A DNA stretch of 64,000 bases from Paenibacillus dendritiformis. GTDB taxonomy: Bacteria; Bacillota; Bacilli; Paenibacillales; Paenibacillaceae. The DNA lies in NCBI RefSeq assembly GCF_021654795.1, contig NZ_AP025344.1, positions 1,736,501 through 1,800,500 on the forward strand, in the 5' to 3' direction. Positions 1 to 8,308 of this stretch are shown here, piece by piece (position 1 is the stretch's first letter; each line of letters begins with the position of its first letter). The notes beneath the pieces were generated by a model. It did no database searches, had not been told where the DNA came from, and worked only from the letters and a program-made list of their open reading frames with translations. A program made the translations under genes and the position numbers.

Positions 1-1
1 G

Positions 2-376
2 CTCAACCCCGAGACGATCACGATGTGCAATCTGTACCGCGTGCCCGTGCTGCCGGGCGTCATGACGATCGCGGAGGTGCAGCGCGCGCTCGAGCTGGGA
101 GTGGACGTGGTGAAGCTGTTCCCGGGCAATCTGTATGATCCGTCCATCATCAAGACGATCAAAGGCCCGCTGCCGCAGGCGAACCTGATGCCGACCGGCG
201 GCGTCGATGTTGACAATCTGGGCGATTGGATCCGGGCGGGCGCATTTGCCGTCGGGATCGGCTCGGATTTGACCAAGGAGGCGAAGGCGTCCGGCGATCT
301 TTCTCGCGTCCGCCGCAAGGCAGAACAGTATATGGAGGCTTTCCGCCGCGCGAAGGAGCAGATCGCCCGCGGGTAA
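2..376 (+). CDS. eda: 2-dehydro-3-deoxyphosphogluconate (KDPG) aldolase, 3' part
   Basis: This is the last 124 residues of a KDPG/KHG aldolase; the 5' part lies outside the window. The enzyme splits 2-keto-3-deoxy-6-phosphogluconate into pyruvate and glyceraldehyde 3-phosphate in the cytoplasm. Visible family signatures are VLPGVMTIAEV, the Schiff-base lysine segment DVVKLFPGN and the phosphate-binding MPTGGVDVDN loop followed by AVGIGSDL. The reading frame is open from base 2. A rho-independent terminator follows directly, so this is the end of its transcription unit. An FGGY sugar kinase lies 5 kb downstream, but a shared pathway is not shown by the sequence. Confidence 0.9.
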   Translation, partial: LNPETITMCNLYRVPVLPGVMTIAEVQRALELGVDVVKLFPGNLYDPSIIKTIKGPLPQANLMPTGGVDVDNLGDWIRAGAFAVGIGSDLTKEAKASGDLSRVRRKAEQYMEAFRRAKEQIARG

Positions 377-382
377 GCGGTT

Positions 383-433
383 CCCCCTCTCTAGCTCCGG
401 CAGCATTGGAATCCGGGCGGAGAGGGGGTTTTT
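383..433 (+). terminator. Rho-independent terminator of eda
   Basis: Arms CCCCCTCT and AGAGGGGG enclose a GC-rich loop and are followed by TTTTT. It starts 7 bases after the eda stop codon. Confidence 0.85.
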
Positions 434-920
434 GCTTATGGCACGGGCTCCTATACCCCCGGTTCACATCGATAGCGCTCATCAGACTGCTTTTCCACTC
501 CATATCCCGTCGAAGCATTCAATCCAATTCAATCTTCCGTCCTGTTCATAAAACGTTCTCCGCCCGGAGGCATATGGTGTCTGCCTGCCGCATAAAATAT
601 GACACCCGCGATATAGAAGTCTGCATGTACATACGGTAGAGGGCATCACTGGCCGGATGCGCCTCTCTTCTGTGTACTTTTTTCCTGTCACAAGATGTCC
701 ATTCGGCTTCCGGCCGCCTGTGATCAATATCATACCTGCCGGCCGGCTTCCCATATAACCTGTATTCAACCACGTCATATTCAGACCGGTTACGAGATTA
801 GCGTGCTGGAGGTCTGTTCCGCGAGGCCGCGAGACAGGCCGTCCTCATCCGAATCTGGCCCCGTCCCCTGGCGCGCTTCGCCTTGTTGCGGGAGCGGGGG
901 AAAGGAGATGAAGCATTTCA
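434..920. other. Intergenic stretch with no recognised gene
   Basis: About 490 bases lie between the eda terminator and the next start codon. Short open frames exist on both strands but none has a convincing ribosome binding site or a recognisable product. I see no clear RNA structure. The promoter of the oxidoreductase operon should lie here, but I cannot place it with confidence. Confidence 0.5.
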
Positions 921-1937
921 ATGGTCAACCTGCCCAAAGTCAATGAGCTTGGATTTTATGAAATTCGCTTGGAATCGATTGGAGGCCTGGGCGCGAACCT
1001 GGCCGGCAAAATGCTGGCCGAAGCCGGCGTCACGGGAAGCGGCTTGAATGGCGTCAGCTTTTCCTCCTACGGCTCCGAGAAGAAAGGCTCTCCCGTTAAA
1101 GCGCATATCCGCTTCTGCCAGCCCGAGACCCGCATCCGGGATACGACACCGATCGAACGGCCCCATATTGTCGGCATATTTCATGAAGCACTGGCCAAAA
1201 CGGTCAATGTCACGAACGGAATCTACCCGGACAGCCTGGTGCTGGTCAATTCCTCGTCCGATCCGGCACGCCTGAAGGACAAACTGCGCCTCCCCTGCGG
1301 CACGATCGCGGTAGTCGACGCGATCGGCATCGCCTTGGAGGAAGGCAACCGGGTCAACATGGCGATGCTGGGCGCCTTGTTCCGCCTGTGCGATTTCCTC
1401 GATCCGGAGCATATGAAGGGCGTCATCCGCAAGTCGCTGGAATCGAAGTACCCGCAAGCCGTCCAGCCGGCGCTGAACACGTTCCAGCGCGGCTACGACG
1501 AGGTCGTCTTCCAGACGTTCGCGCTGCCGGAGGGAGAGGCTCTCCCCGGACCGGTGCGTTGGGATACGCCTACGCTGGGGTATGAGACTCAGCCGATCGG
1601 CGGGACGGTCATCAATCCGGGCAACTCTGTGCTGAAGGATCTGAGCATTTCCCGCGCCGGCATGATGCCGCATTTCTTCGAAGAGAAGTGCATTCACTGC
1701 GCGGCCTGCGATAATGTATGTCCCGACTTCTGCTTCGTCTGGGAGGAGAAGCCGGACAAAAAAGGCCGGCTCCATATGTTCCTCCAGGGAATCGATTATC
1801 AATATTGCAAGGGCTGCTTGAAATGCGTCTACGCCTGTCCGACCGAGGCGCTGTCAAGCGAACGGGAAGAGGAAGGGTATGCGGACGCCCATCGGATGCC
1901 GCATCGGTTCGCGTTCGCCAGTGCAGCGCAGCAATAA
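921..1937 (+). CDS. 2-oxoacid:ferredoxin oxidoreductase, gamma subunit fused to a 2x[4Fe-4S] ferredoxin domain
   Basis: The protein has 338 residues. Residues 1 to about 190 form the gamma domain of pyruvate/2-oxoacid:ferredoxin oxidoreductases (early GGLGANLAGKML glycine-rich segment). Residues about 240 to 315 hold two complete CxxCxxCxxxCP clusters, CIHCAACDNVCP and CKGCLKCVYACP, which should bind two [4Fe-4S] clusters and carry electrons to ferredoxin. It is therefore a gamma-delta fusion. The partner, an alpha-beta fusion, starts 152 bases downstream. The start ATG follows AAAGGAG at 901-907. The complex would oxidatively decarboxylate a 2-oxoacid to acyl-CoA, or run in reverse; the substrate cannot be read from the sequence. 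Confidence 0.85.
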   Translation: MVNLPKVNELGFYEIRLESIGGLGANLAGKMLAEAGVTGSGLNGVSFSSYGSEKKGSPVKAHIRFCQPETRIRDTTPIERPHIVGIFHEALAKTVNVTNGIYPDSLVLVNSSSDPARLKDKLRLPCGTIAVVDAIGIALEEGNRVNMAMLGALFRLCDFLDPEHMKGVIRKSLESKYPQAVQPALNTFQRGYDEVVFQTFALPEGEALPGPVRWDTPTLGYETQPIGGTVINPGNSVLKDLSISRAGMMPHFFEEKCIHCAACDNVCPDFCFVWEEKPDKKGRLHMFLQGIDYQYCKGCLKCVYACPTEALSSEREEEGYADAHRMPHRFAFASAAQQ

Positions 1938-2089
1938 CCGGCGTGAAGCACTCACGCAGGCAGGCGGTGACCGCCGGGCACGCCTGCTTCCGCCGGAGCG
2001 GGCGGCTTCCGGAACGGCACTGCCGACAGAAGCAGGCGCTTCATCGGGGCCGCCCATGACAGTATCAATGGCAAGGGGGAAGAGAATCC

Positions 2090-4396
2090 GTGGCAATCGA
2101 GTATGATAAGGAAGCCATGCCGTCCCGCGTGGAGCAGCGCATGGTATACGAATCGGGCAATGAGATGGCGGCCTATGCCGCCCATCAGATCAACTATCAC
2201 ATTATGGGCTATTATCCGATCTCGCCGTCTACGGAGGTCGCCCAATTCCTGGACTTGATGAAGGCGGGCGGGAAGCATGACATTAAGCTGATTCCGGCCG
2301 ACGGCGAGCATGGGTCCGCCGGAATCTGTTACGGCGCCTCTACGGCCGGGGGACGGGTGTTCAACGCGACGAGCGCCAACGGCTACCTGTATATGCTGGA
2401 GCAGATGCCCGTCCAATCGGGAACGCGCTTCCCGATGGTATTGAACCTGGTCTGCCGTTCTGTCTCGGGGCCGCTTAACATCCACGGCGACCATTCCGAT
2501 CTGTATTTCGCCCTCAATACGGGCTGGCCGATTCTGCTCTGCCGGGATCCGCAGGCCGTCTATGATATGAACATTATGGCGATTAAGCTGGCCGAGGATC
2601 CGGAGGTGCGGCTGCCGGTGATGGTCGCGTTCGACGGCTATTTCACTTCGCATCAGAAGCGGCGCGTTCAGACATTCGCCCGCCGCGAGGACGTGCAGCG
2701 GTTCATCGGCGAGCAGCCGGTAAGAGGGTTCGCGGATACGCTCGATCGGAACAATCCGATCACCGTCGGCCCGTATATGAACGAGCCGGATTACATCAAT
2801 AACTGCTATCAGCAGTCGATGGCGATGTACAAGGCCGGAGAGGTGTTCGATCGCATCCGCCGGGAATATGCGGAGCTGACCGGACGCGATTATCCGGTGC
2901 TCGATCTGTACCGGATGGAAGACGCCGAGGTGGCCGTCTTCCTGCTGAATTCCGCGGCCGAGATTATTAAGGACGTCGTCGATCAGCTGCGGGAGCAGGG
3001 CATCAAGGCGGGCGCCGTCTCGCCGAATATGATCCGCCCGTTCCCGGCGAAGGAGATCGCCGCCGCGCTGGCCGGCGTCAAGGCGGTGACCGTCGGCGAC
3101 CGGGCCGATTCGTACGGCGGCCATGGCGGCAATATGGTGAACGAGGTGAAGGCGGCGCTCTTCACGCACGGCAATCGCGGCACGCTTGTCATCAGCCGCA
3201 TTTACGGCTTGGGCGGCAAAGACTTCTATGCCGAGGACGGCCACGAGATGTTCCGGTGCGCGCTGGAGGCGGCCGCGGCCGGCGCAGTGGCGCGGCCGTT
3301 CGACTATATCGGCCATACGCCGGGGGACCCGGCCGCCGCGCCGAAGCGCGTCCTGGAGCCGATGAAATATGAGGAGCTGAATTCCGGTCTCATTACGGTG
3401 AAGCAGGATGAGGAGACGGGCAAGCTGAACGTGCGGATTCCGCCGCTGCGGCAGCTGACCAAGAAGCCGAAGCGGATTGCGCCGGGTCATGGGGCATGTC
3501 CGGGCTGCGGCATCTTTTCGGGGCTGGAGCTCTTTTTCAAAGGGATCGAAGGGGATATCGTCGCTCTCTTCCATACCGGCTGCGCGATGGTCGTCACGAC
3601 GGGATATCCGTACTCCTCGCATAAAGCGACCTATATTCACAATCTGTTCCAGAACGGGGCGGCCACGCTGTCCGGGGTCGTCGAGATGTTCTGGGAGCGC
3701 AAGCGGCGCGGCGAGCTCGACGAACTGAATCTGCCGGACGACTTCACGTTCGTCATGATCACCGGGGACGGCGGCATGGATATCGGCATGGGTCCGGCCA
3801 TCGGGGCCGCGCTGCGCAACCACAAAATGATTATTCTCGAATATGACAATGAAGGCTACATGAATACGGGGGCCCAGTTGTCCTATTCGACGCCGATCGG
3901 GCACCGGACCTCTACCTCCAATGTCGGCAAGGCGCAGACGGGGAAGATGTTCCACCACAAGGATACGGCGCAAATTATGGCGGCGACCCATATTCCTTAT
4001 GTGTTCACGGGAAGCGAGGCTTTCCCTCAGGACCTGCTGAAAAAAGCCGCCAAAGCCCAGTGGTACGCCCGCAACGAGGGGCTCGTCTACGGGAAGATTC
4101 TCATCACCTGCCCGCTCAACTGGCTGTCCGAGGATCGGGCGGGCACCCAGATCGTCCAGGCCGCCGTAGACTCCTGCTTCTTCCCGCTGTATGAAGTGGA
4201 GCGCGGCGTCACGACGATTACGTACGATCCGGAAGAGAAAAACAAAAAAATTCCGCTTCTCGATTGGTTGAAGATGATGGGCAAGACGAAGCATCTGGCG
4301 AAGCCGGAGAACGCCGGACTGCTCGGCGTGTTCGAGCGGGAGGTCGAGCGGCGCTGGAGCGTGCTGCGGGCGAAGCATGCGCATCCTGATTTGTAA
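2090..4396 (+). CDS. 2-oxoacid:ferredoxin oxidoreductase, fused alpha-beta (thiamine pyrophosphate) subunit
   Basis: The protein has 768 residues and starts with GTG behind an AAGGGGGA ribosome binding site. The first 430 residues match the alpha subunit (pyrimidine-binding YYPISPSTEV motif, then the transketolase C-terminal-like domain). From about residue 460 it matches the beta subunit: GACPGCGIFSG, then the TPP/Mg motif GDGGMDIGMGPAIGAA with the conserved ILEYDNEGYMNTG stretch. Alpha and beta are separate polypeptides in many relatives. With the upstream gamma-delta fusion it makes a two-polypeptide complex. Substrate preference (pyruvate or another 2-oxoacid) is not decided by these motifs. 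Confidence 0.85.
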   Translation: MAIEYDKEAMPSRVEQRMVYESGNEMAAYAAHQINYHIMGYYPISPSTEVAQFLDLMKAGGKHDIKLIPADGEHGSAGICYGASTAGGRVFNATSANGYLYMLEQMPVQSGTRFPMVLNLVCRSVSGPLNIHGDHSDLYFALNTGWPILLCRDPQAVYDMNIMAIKLAEDPEVRLPVMVAFDGYFTSHQKRRVQTFARREDVQRFIGEQPVRGFADTLDRNNPITVGPYMNEPDYINNCYQQSMAMYKAGEVFDRIRREYAELTGRDYPVLDLYRMEDAEVAVFLLNSAAEIIKDVVDQLREQGIKAGAVSPNMIRPFPAKEIAAALAGVKAVTVGDRADSYGGHGGNMVNEVKAALFTHGNRGTLVISRIYGLGGKDFYAEDGHEMFRCALEAAAAGAVARPFDYIGHTPGDPAAAPKRVLEPMKYEELNSGLITVKQDEETGKLNVRIPPLRQLTKKPKRIAPGHGACPGCGIFSGLELFFKGIEGDIVALFHTGCAMVVTTGYPYSSHKATYIHNLFQNGAATLSGVVEMFWERKRRGELDELNLPDDFTFVMITGDGGMDIGMGPAIGAALRNHKMIILEYDNEGYMNTGAQLSYSTPIGHRTSTSNVGKAQTGKMFHHKDTAQIMAATHIPYVFTGSEAFPQDLLKKAAKAQWYARNEGLVYGKILITCPLNWLSEDRAGTQIVQAAVDSCFFPLYEVERGVTTITYDPEEKNKKIPLLDWLKMMGKTKHLAKPENAGLLGVFEREVERRWSVLRAKHAHPDL

Positions 4397-4456
4397 CCAG
4401 GAAGAGGCAAGGTCGGGTTAGGTTGCGGCGACATCAATATAGAGGGACACTGAGAG

Positions 4457-4491
4457 ACAGGGCGGGCTTCCGTAAGGAGGCTTCGCCCTGT
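4457..4491 (+). terminator. Hairpin after the oxidoreductase operon, possible terminator
   Basis: ACAGGGCGGGCTTCC pairs with the downstream GGAGGCTTCGCCCTGT around a GTAA loop. The T tract after it is poor (TTGCGGTTTG), so termination is uncertain. Confidence 0.45.
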
Positions 4492-4623
4492 TGCGGTTTG
4501 TCCGATTCCCTCGCGTGCAAGGGCGGGGCTGCCCTGGAATGGGGGAGGTCCGTTCCTTTTCCTCCTGTCTTCGTTCGGCTATACTGGAGAGGACGAAGAA
4601 ACTTGAGGGGGGCCGATGCAAAA

Positions 4624-5412
4624 ATGAAGATGGACATGTTGGATGCGGACGGCCAAGCCCATGCCGCCGAGCTGGCAGACCGGCTGGGCCGCAGCCGTTA
4701 CACTGTATTTTTTGGCGGGGCCGGGACATCGACAGAGAGCGGAATCCCTGATTTTCGCTCGGACCGGGGGCTGTTCTCGGCAGGAGAAGCGGAAGCATTC
4801 GCGTATCCGCCGGAAATGATATTAAGCCGATCCTTCTTCGAGCGGGATCCGGTGACCTTTTACCGCTATTACCGGGCGAAGATGCTGCATCCCGGCGCAC
4901 AGCCGAACGGCGCGCACCGGACGCTGGCCAAGCTGGAAGAGGACGGGATCGTGAAGGCGGTCGTCACGCAAAATATCGACGGGCTTCACCAAGCGGCAGG
5001 CAGCCGCGAGGTGCTCGAGCTGCACGGCTCGGTGCACCGGAACCGCTGCATGGCATGCGGGGCGGAGCATGATCTCCCCCTTGTCGCCGAGAGCAAGGAT
5101 CCGATTCCGCACTGTCCAGGATGCGGGGGCATGGTGAAGCCGGATGTGGTGCTGTACGAGGAGGCGCTGGACGAGGAGGTTATCAACCGCGCCGTGGAGC
5201 ATATCCTGCGGGCCGATCTGCTGATCGTGGGCGGCACCTCGCTGAATGTCATGCCGGCGGCCAGCTTCGTGCGGCTCGCCGCCGGGGCGGATATCGTCAT
5301 TGCGAACCGGACCCCGACGAGCATGGACTACCGGGCGGCCGCCGTATACCGGGAGCCGATGGGCGCGCTGTTCGAGGCCGCATACGAGATCATGGCTCAA
5401 CGAAAGGGGTAA
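4624..5412 (+). CDS. cobB: NAD-dependent protein deacylase, sirtuin family
   Basis: The protein has 262 residues, full length for a bacterial sirtuin. It should remove acyl groups from protein lysines using NAD. Visible motifs are GGAGTSTESGIPDFRS (NAD binding), TQNIDGLHQAAG, the catalytic LHGSVH histidine, and a zinc ribbon of CMAC and CPGC cysteine pairs. The start at 4624 is chosen because TTGAGGGGGG lies 11 bases upstream; an in-frame ATG at 4423 has no ribosome binding site and would add an unrelated 67 residues. The FGGY kinase follows after 6 bases, so the two are probably cotranscribed. Confidence 0.9.
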   Translation: MKMDMLDADGQAHAAELADRLGRSRYTVFFGGAGTSTESGIPDFRSDRGLFSAGEAEAFAYPPEMILSRSFFERDPVTFYRYYRAKMLHPGAQPNGAHRTLAKLEEDGIVKAVVTQNIDGLHQAAGSREVLELHGSVHRNRCMACGAEHDLPLVAESKDPIPHCPGCGGMVKPDVVLYEEALDEEVINRAVEHILRADLLIVGGTSLNVMPAASFVRLAAGADIVIANRTPTSMDYRAAAVYREPMGALFEAAYEIMAQRKG

Positions 5413-5418
5413 GGCATC

Positions 5419-6909
5419 ATGTGGATGATGGGAATCGACCTGGGCACGACGAACCGCAAGGTCGGCTTATATGAAGAGAACGGGCGGCTTGTCGCCAAGA
5501 CGAGCCGTCCGACCCTGACGGAGGATAGCGGGGAAGGCTATGTCGTCTATCGGCCGGAGGCGATGTGGAACGATATCGCCGCGATGATTCGCGAGCTGAC
5601 GGACGCCCATCCCGACAAGCCGGTATCCTGCATCGGCATCACGAGCATGGCGGAGAGCGGCCTGCTCGTCAACCGGCGCACCGGGGAGGTGCAATCCCCG
5701 CTGCTGCCTTGGTTCGAGACCTGCTCGGCGCCGCAGGCGGACCGCATCCGGAAGGAGGGCACCCCGTTGGAGCTCTTCCAGCGGACCGGGCTGCATTTGT
5801 CGTTCAAGCACGGTCTCGCGAAGCTGCTCTGGCTTCAGGACCGGGACCCGGCGATGCTGCGGGACGCGGTCTGGCTGTCCGTCTCCGGCTACGTCGCTTA
5901 CCGGCTGTCCGGCGCCATGGCCTTCGATCCGTCGCTCGCTACGCGCACCTTCGCTTACGATATGCGGCAGCACGCTTGGGATGAGCCCTGGATCCGCGGC
6001 TTCGGCCTCGATCCGGCGATCTTCCCCGACGTGCTGCCGAGCGGCGCGACGCTCGGAACGGTCCATCCGGATCTGGCTGACCGGCTCGGGCTGAGCGGCG
6101 GCACGAAGGTCGCCATCGGCGGGCATGACCATGTCTGCGCGGCGCTGGCGGTGGGGGCCATCGAGCCGGGCGATGTGTATGTCTCGATGGGAACGGCCGA
6201 GACGCTCGTCGGCACGATGGCGATGCAGCCGCTCGGCCAGGCCGAGTTCGAGACCGGGCTCTCGTACGGCTATCACGTCGTGCCGAACTGCGGCTTCTGG
6301 ATGGGCGGCAACGCCTCCTCCGGCGGGGCGGTCGAATGGATTCGCCGCTTGCTGGCGGATGAGGCGCTGGCCTATGAGCAGATTCAGGAGCTGACCGCCG
6401 GGATCAACGACGGGCCGGGAGAGGCGATGTTCTTCCCGTATTTGTCGGGCAGCGGCGCGCCGCATCCGAATTCGAAGACGCGGGCGGCCTTCATCGGCCT
6501 GGAGAAATCGCACGGCAAGGCGGAGCTGCTGCGGGCTGTGCTGGAAGGGACAGCCTATCAGCTCGAGATGATCCGCCAGAGCGCCGAGCGCGTATCCGCT
6601 CATCCGATTCGGCGCATGAACGCGGTCGGCGGCGGCACGCAGCTGGGTGCCTGGCTGCAGATGAAGGCGGATATCGCGAACAGTACGCTGCTTGTGCCGC
6701 CGATTGAGGAAGCGACGATGCTGGGGGCGGCCTGCGCGGCGGCGCTCGGCGGGGGGCACTTCGGCAGCGCGGCCGAGGTGCGCCAGGCGCTGCAGAGCCG
6801 CGGCGTCAAGGCGTATGAGCCGGACGCGGAGCGGCATGAGCGGTACCGTCAGGCCTACGAAGAGCTGTACGTGCCGATGGCAGCGCATTTGCGGAGCCTG
6901 AGGAAGTAG
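5419..6909 (+). CDS. FGGY-family carbohydrate kinase
   Basis: The protein has 496 residues, the usual length for FGGY kinases, which phosphorylate sugars or polyols with ATP. The N-terminal phosphate loop reads MGIDLGTTNRKVGLY. The C-terminal half has GGHDHVCAALAVGA, the GTAETLVG segment and the family signature region around NAVGGGTQLGAWLQMKADI. It begins 6 bases after the sirtuin stop and ends at a strong terminator. The substrate is not decided: xylulokinase-, gluconokinase- and fuculokinase-like members share these motifs. Gluconate would fit the KDPG aldolase upstream, but this is inference. Confidence 0.85.
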   Translation: MWMMGIDLGTTNRKVGLYEENGRLVAKTSRPTLTEDSGEGYVVYRPEAMWNDIAAMIRELTDAHPDKPVSCIGITSMAESGLLVNRRTGEVQSPLLPWFETCSAPQADRIRKEGTPLELFQRTGLHLSFKHGLAKLLWLQDRDPAMLRDAVWLSVSGYVAYRLSGAMAFDPSLATRTFAYDMRQHAWDEPWIRGFGLDPAIFPDVLPSGATLGTVHPDLADRLGLSGGTKVAIGGHDHVCAALAVGAIEPGDVYVSMGTAETLVGTMAMQPLGQAEFETGLSYGYHVVPNCGFWMGGNASSGGAVEWIRRLLADEALAYEQIQELTAGINDGPGEAMFFPYLSGSGAPHPNSKTRAAFIGLEKSHGKAELLRAVLEGTAYQLEMIRQSAERVSAHPIRRMNAVGGGTQLGAWLQMKADIANSTLLVPPIEEATMLGAACAAALGGGHFGSAAEVRQALQSRGVKAYEPDAERHERYRQAYEELYVPMAAHLRSLRK

Positions 6910-6927
6910 TGTATTGAGGAACGAGAG

Positions 6928-6973
6928 CCGCAGCCGCGGGCGTTGTTTTTCCCGCGGGCTGCGGCGTTTTTGC
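6928..6973 (+). terminator. Rho-independent terminator of the sirtuin-kinase unit
   Basis: CCGCAGCCGCGGG pairs with CCCGCGGGCTGCGG (one bulged G) around a GTTGTTTT-type loop and is followed by a TTTT tract. Confidence 0.85.
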
Positions 6974-7081
6974 GCGTGGACAAGCGCGGGGAGGCAGCCG
7001 GCTCTTTATGCCATTCGGAACGGGAGAATGAGGATAGGCCGGAGGAAAGACAGTGCAAGCCGAGACCGGGGAACACGGTGT

Positions 7082-7121
7082 CAGGGACAAGCGGAGCCGG
7101 CGGCCTTGCGGCTTGTCCCTG
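7082..7121. repeat. Perfect 11-bp inverted repeat (hairpin) downstream of the AraC gene
   Basis: CAGGGACAAGC and GCTTGTCCCTG are exact complements with an 18-base GC-rich loop that can itself pair. There is no T tract on either strand. It lies between two convergent genes and may be an RNA 3' end or transcription barrier. Confidence 0.5.
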
Positions 7122-7137
7122 GAAGCATTGACGGAGC

Positions 7138-8067
7138 CTATTCGCGCGAGCCGCTGCCGGAGCCTCCCGGCGGGGAGAACTTGGACCGGTAGGCCGTGGG
7201 CGATTGGTTATAGAAGCGGCGGAACTGCCGGGAAAAGTACAGCGCATCCGGGATGCCAACGGACGCGGCGATTTGCTCGATTGTCAGATCCGCGCGCTCG
7301 CGCAGGAGCTGGCGCCCTTTGTCAATCCGCAGCTTCAGCAGGTAAGTGACCGGCGTCATCTCGGTCACGCGCTTGAAGATGCGGGACAGATACGCCCGGC
7401 TGTAGCCGAGGCTGTCCGCGATCTGCTCGATGGACAGCGGATAGGCGTATTGGGTAGACATCATATGAATCATCTGCCGCACGGTGTGATCGATCTCGGA
7501 CTCGGGCTTCAGCCCCTGCCCGGCTTCCGGTCCGGCCTGGCGGTCCGCATAATCGGACAGGATGAGATGAAGGCAGCCGAGGGCCGTCAGATGGGCGGAG
7601 GACCTCCGCAGCTGGAACGACTCGCGGATTCGCTCCATCCATTCCGGCGCCTCCGAGTCAGGGCCGGCATGAACGACCGGACTCCCGGAGGCGAAGCCGG
7701 CGGCGCCCGCCAGCTCGGCCGCTCCTTCCCCCTGGAAAGCAATCCAGCGGTAGTGCCAGGGCTTGTCCGCATCGGAAGCATAGCTGACGAGGCGGTTCGG
7801 CGTAATGAGGAAAGCGTCGCCCGGTCCCAGATCGTAGGTGACGCCATCGCTCGTGAACGTTCCGTGCCCGCCCATCACGTGATGAAGCAAGTGGTAATCA
7901 ACCAGCTTCGGGCCGAGCTTATGAGACGGCCGCGTCTGGCTCTCGCCGGAAAACAAGACATGAAGGCCCCGGCAGCCGGCCAGCACCGGATTGGAGGCAA
8001 CGGCGTATGTCTCCGGCGGGGCGCAGACTGGTTGATCCGGCTGTCCCGGGGCAGCATGGTCTGTCAT
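7138..8067 (-). CDS. AraC-family transcriptional regulator, probable regulator of the gal genes
   Basis: The protein has 309 residues. The N-terminal half is an AraC-type cupin sensor (LGPGDAFLITPN beta-barrel motif). The C-terminal 100 residues are a double helix-turn-helix: LSIEQIADSLGYSRAYLSRIF and LTIEQIAASVGIPDALYFSRQF. The start at 8067 is chosen because AAGGAGG sits 8 bases upstream; a longer frame to 8133 lacks such a site. It is transcribed divergently from galK with 241 bases between the starts, the usual arrangement for a local regulator, so it probably controls galactose or galactoside use. The inducer is unknown. Confidence 0.88.
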   Translation of the reverse strand: MTDHAAPGQPDQPVCAPPETYAVASNPVLAGCRGLHVLFSGESQTRPSHKLGPKLVDYHLLHHVMGGHGTFTSDGVTYDLGPGDAFLITPNRLVSYASDADKPWHYRWIAFQGEGAAELAGAAGFASGSPVVHAGPDSEAPEWMERIRESFQLRRSSAHLTALGCLHLILSDYADRQAGPEAGQGLKPESEIDHTVRQMIHMMSTQYAYPLSIEQIADSLGYSRAYLSRIFKRVTEMTPVTYLLKLRIDKGRQLLRERADLTIEQIAASVGIPDALYFSRQFRRFYNQSPTAYRSKFSPPGGSGSGSRE

Positions 8068-8308
8068 GAGATGTCCTCCTTCTTGTCGTTCACGCAACCT
8101 TTTCGGCGGTGAAAACCGATCGTTTTGAAACACGTATTAAAACCATTATAGCATAGACTATTATGAAGGTCATATTTATCCATATCTTGCGCACATCGTT
8201 GTATTACACGTCCGCCTTGGATTGAGTATGCTGAAAGCAGAACAACATACGGTGAAAAAGCAAGATCAATCGCTAAGAAATTGCAAATAATTGGAGGGGG
8301 TCATCGTC
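8068..8308. promoter_or_regulatory. Divergent promoter region between araC-type regulator and galK
   Basis: This 241-bp AT-rich interval separates two divergent starts. A possible galK -10 TATGCT lies at 8227-8232 with a weak TTACAC 17 bases upstream. A weak -35 is typical of AraC-activated promoters. No operator can be fixed from sequence alone. Confidence 0.4.

Noticed and set aside
1952..4384. An 810-codon minus-strand frame opposite the oxidoreductase gene
   Set aside because: It is the antisense shadow of a GC-rich gene; no ribosome binding site or domain is visible and codon pattern follows the plus-strand frame.
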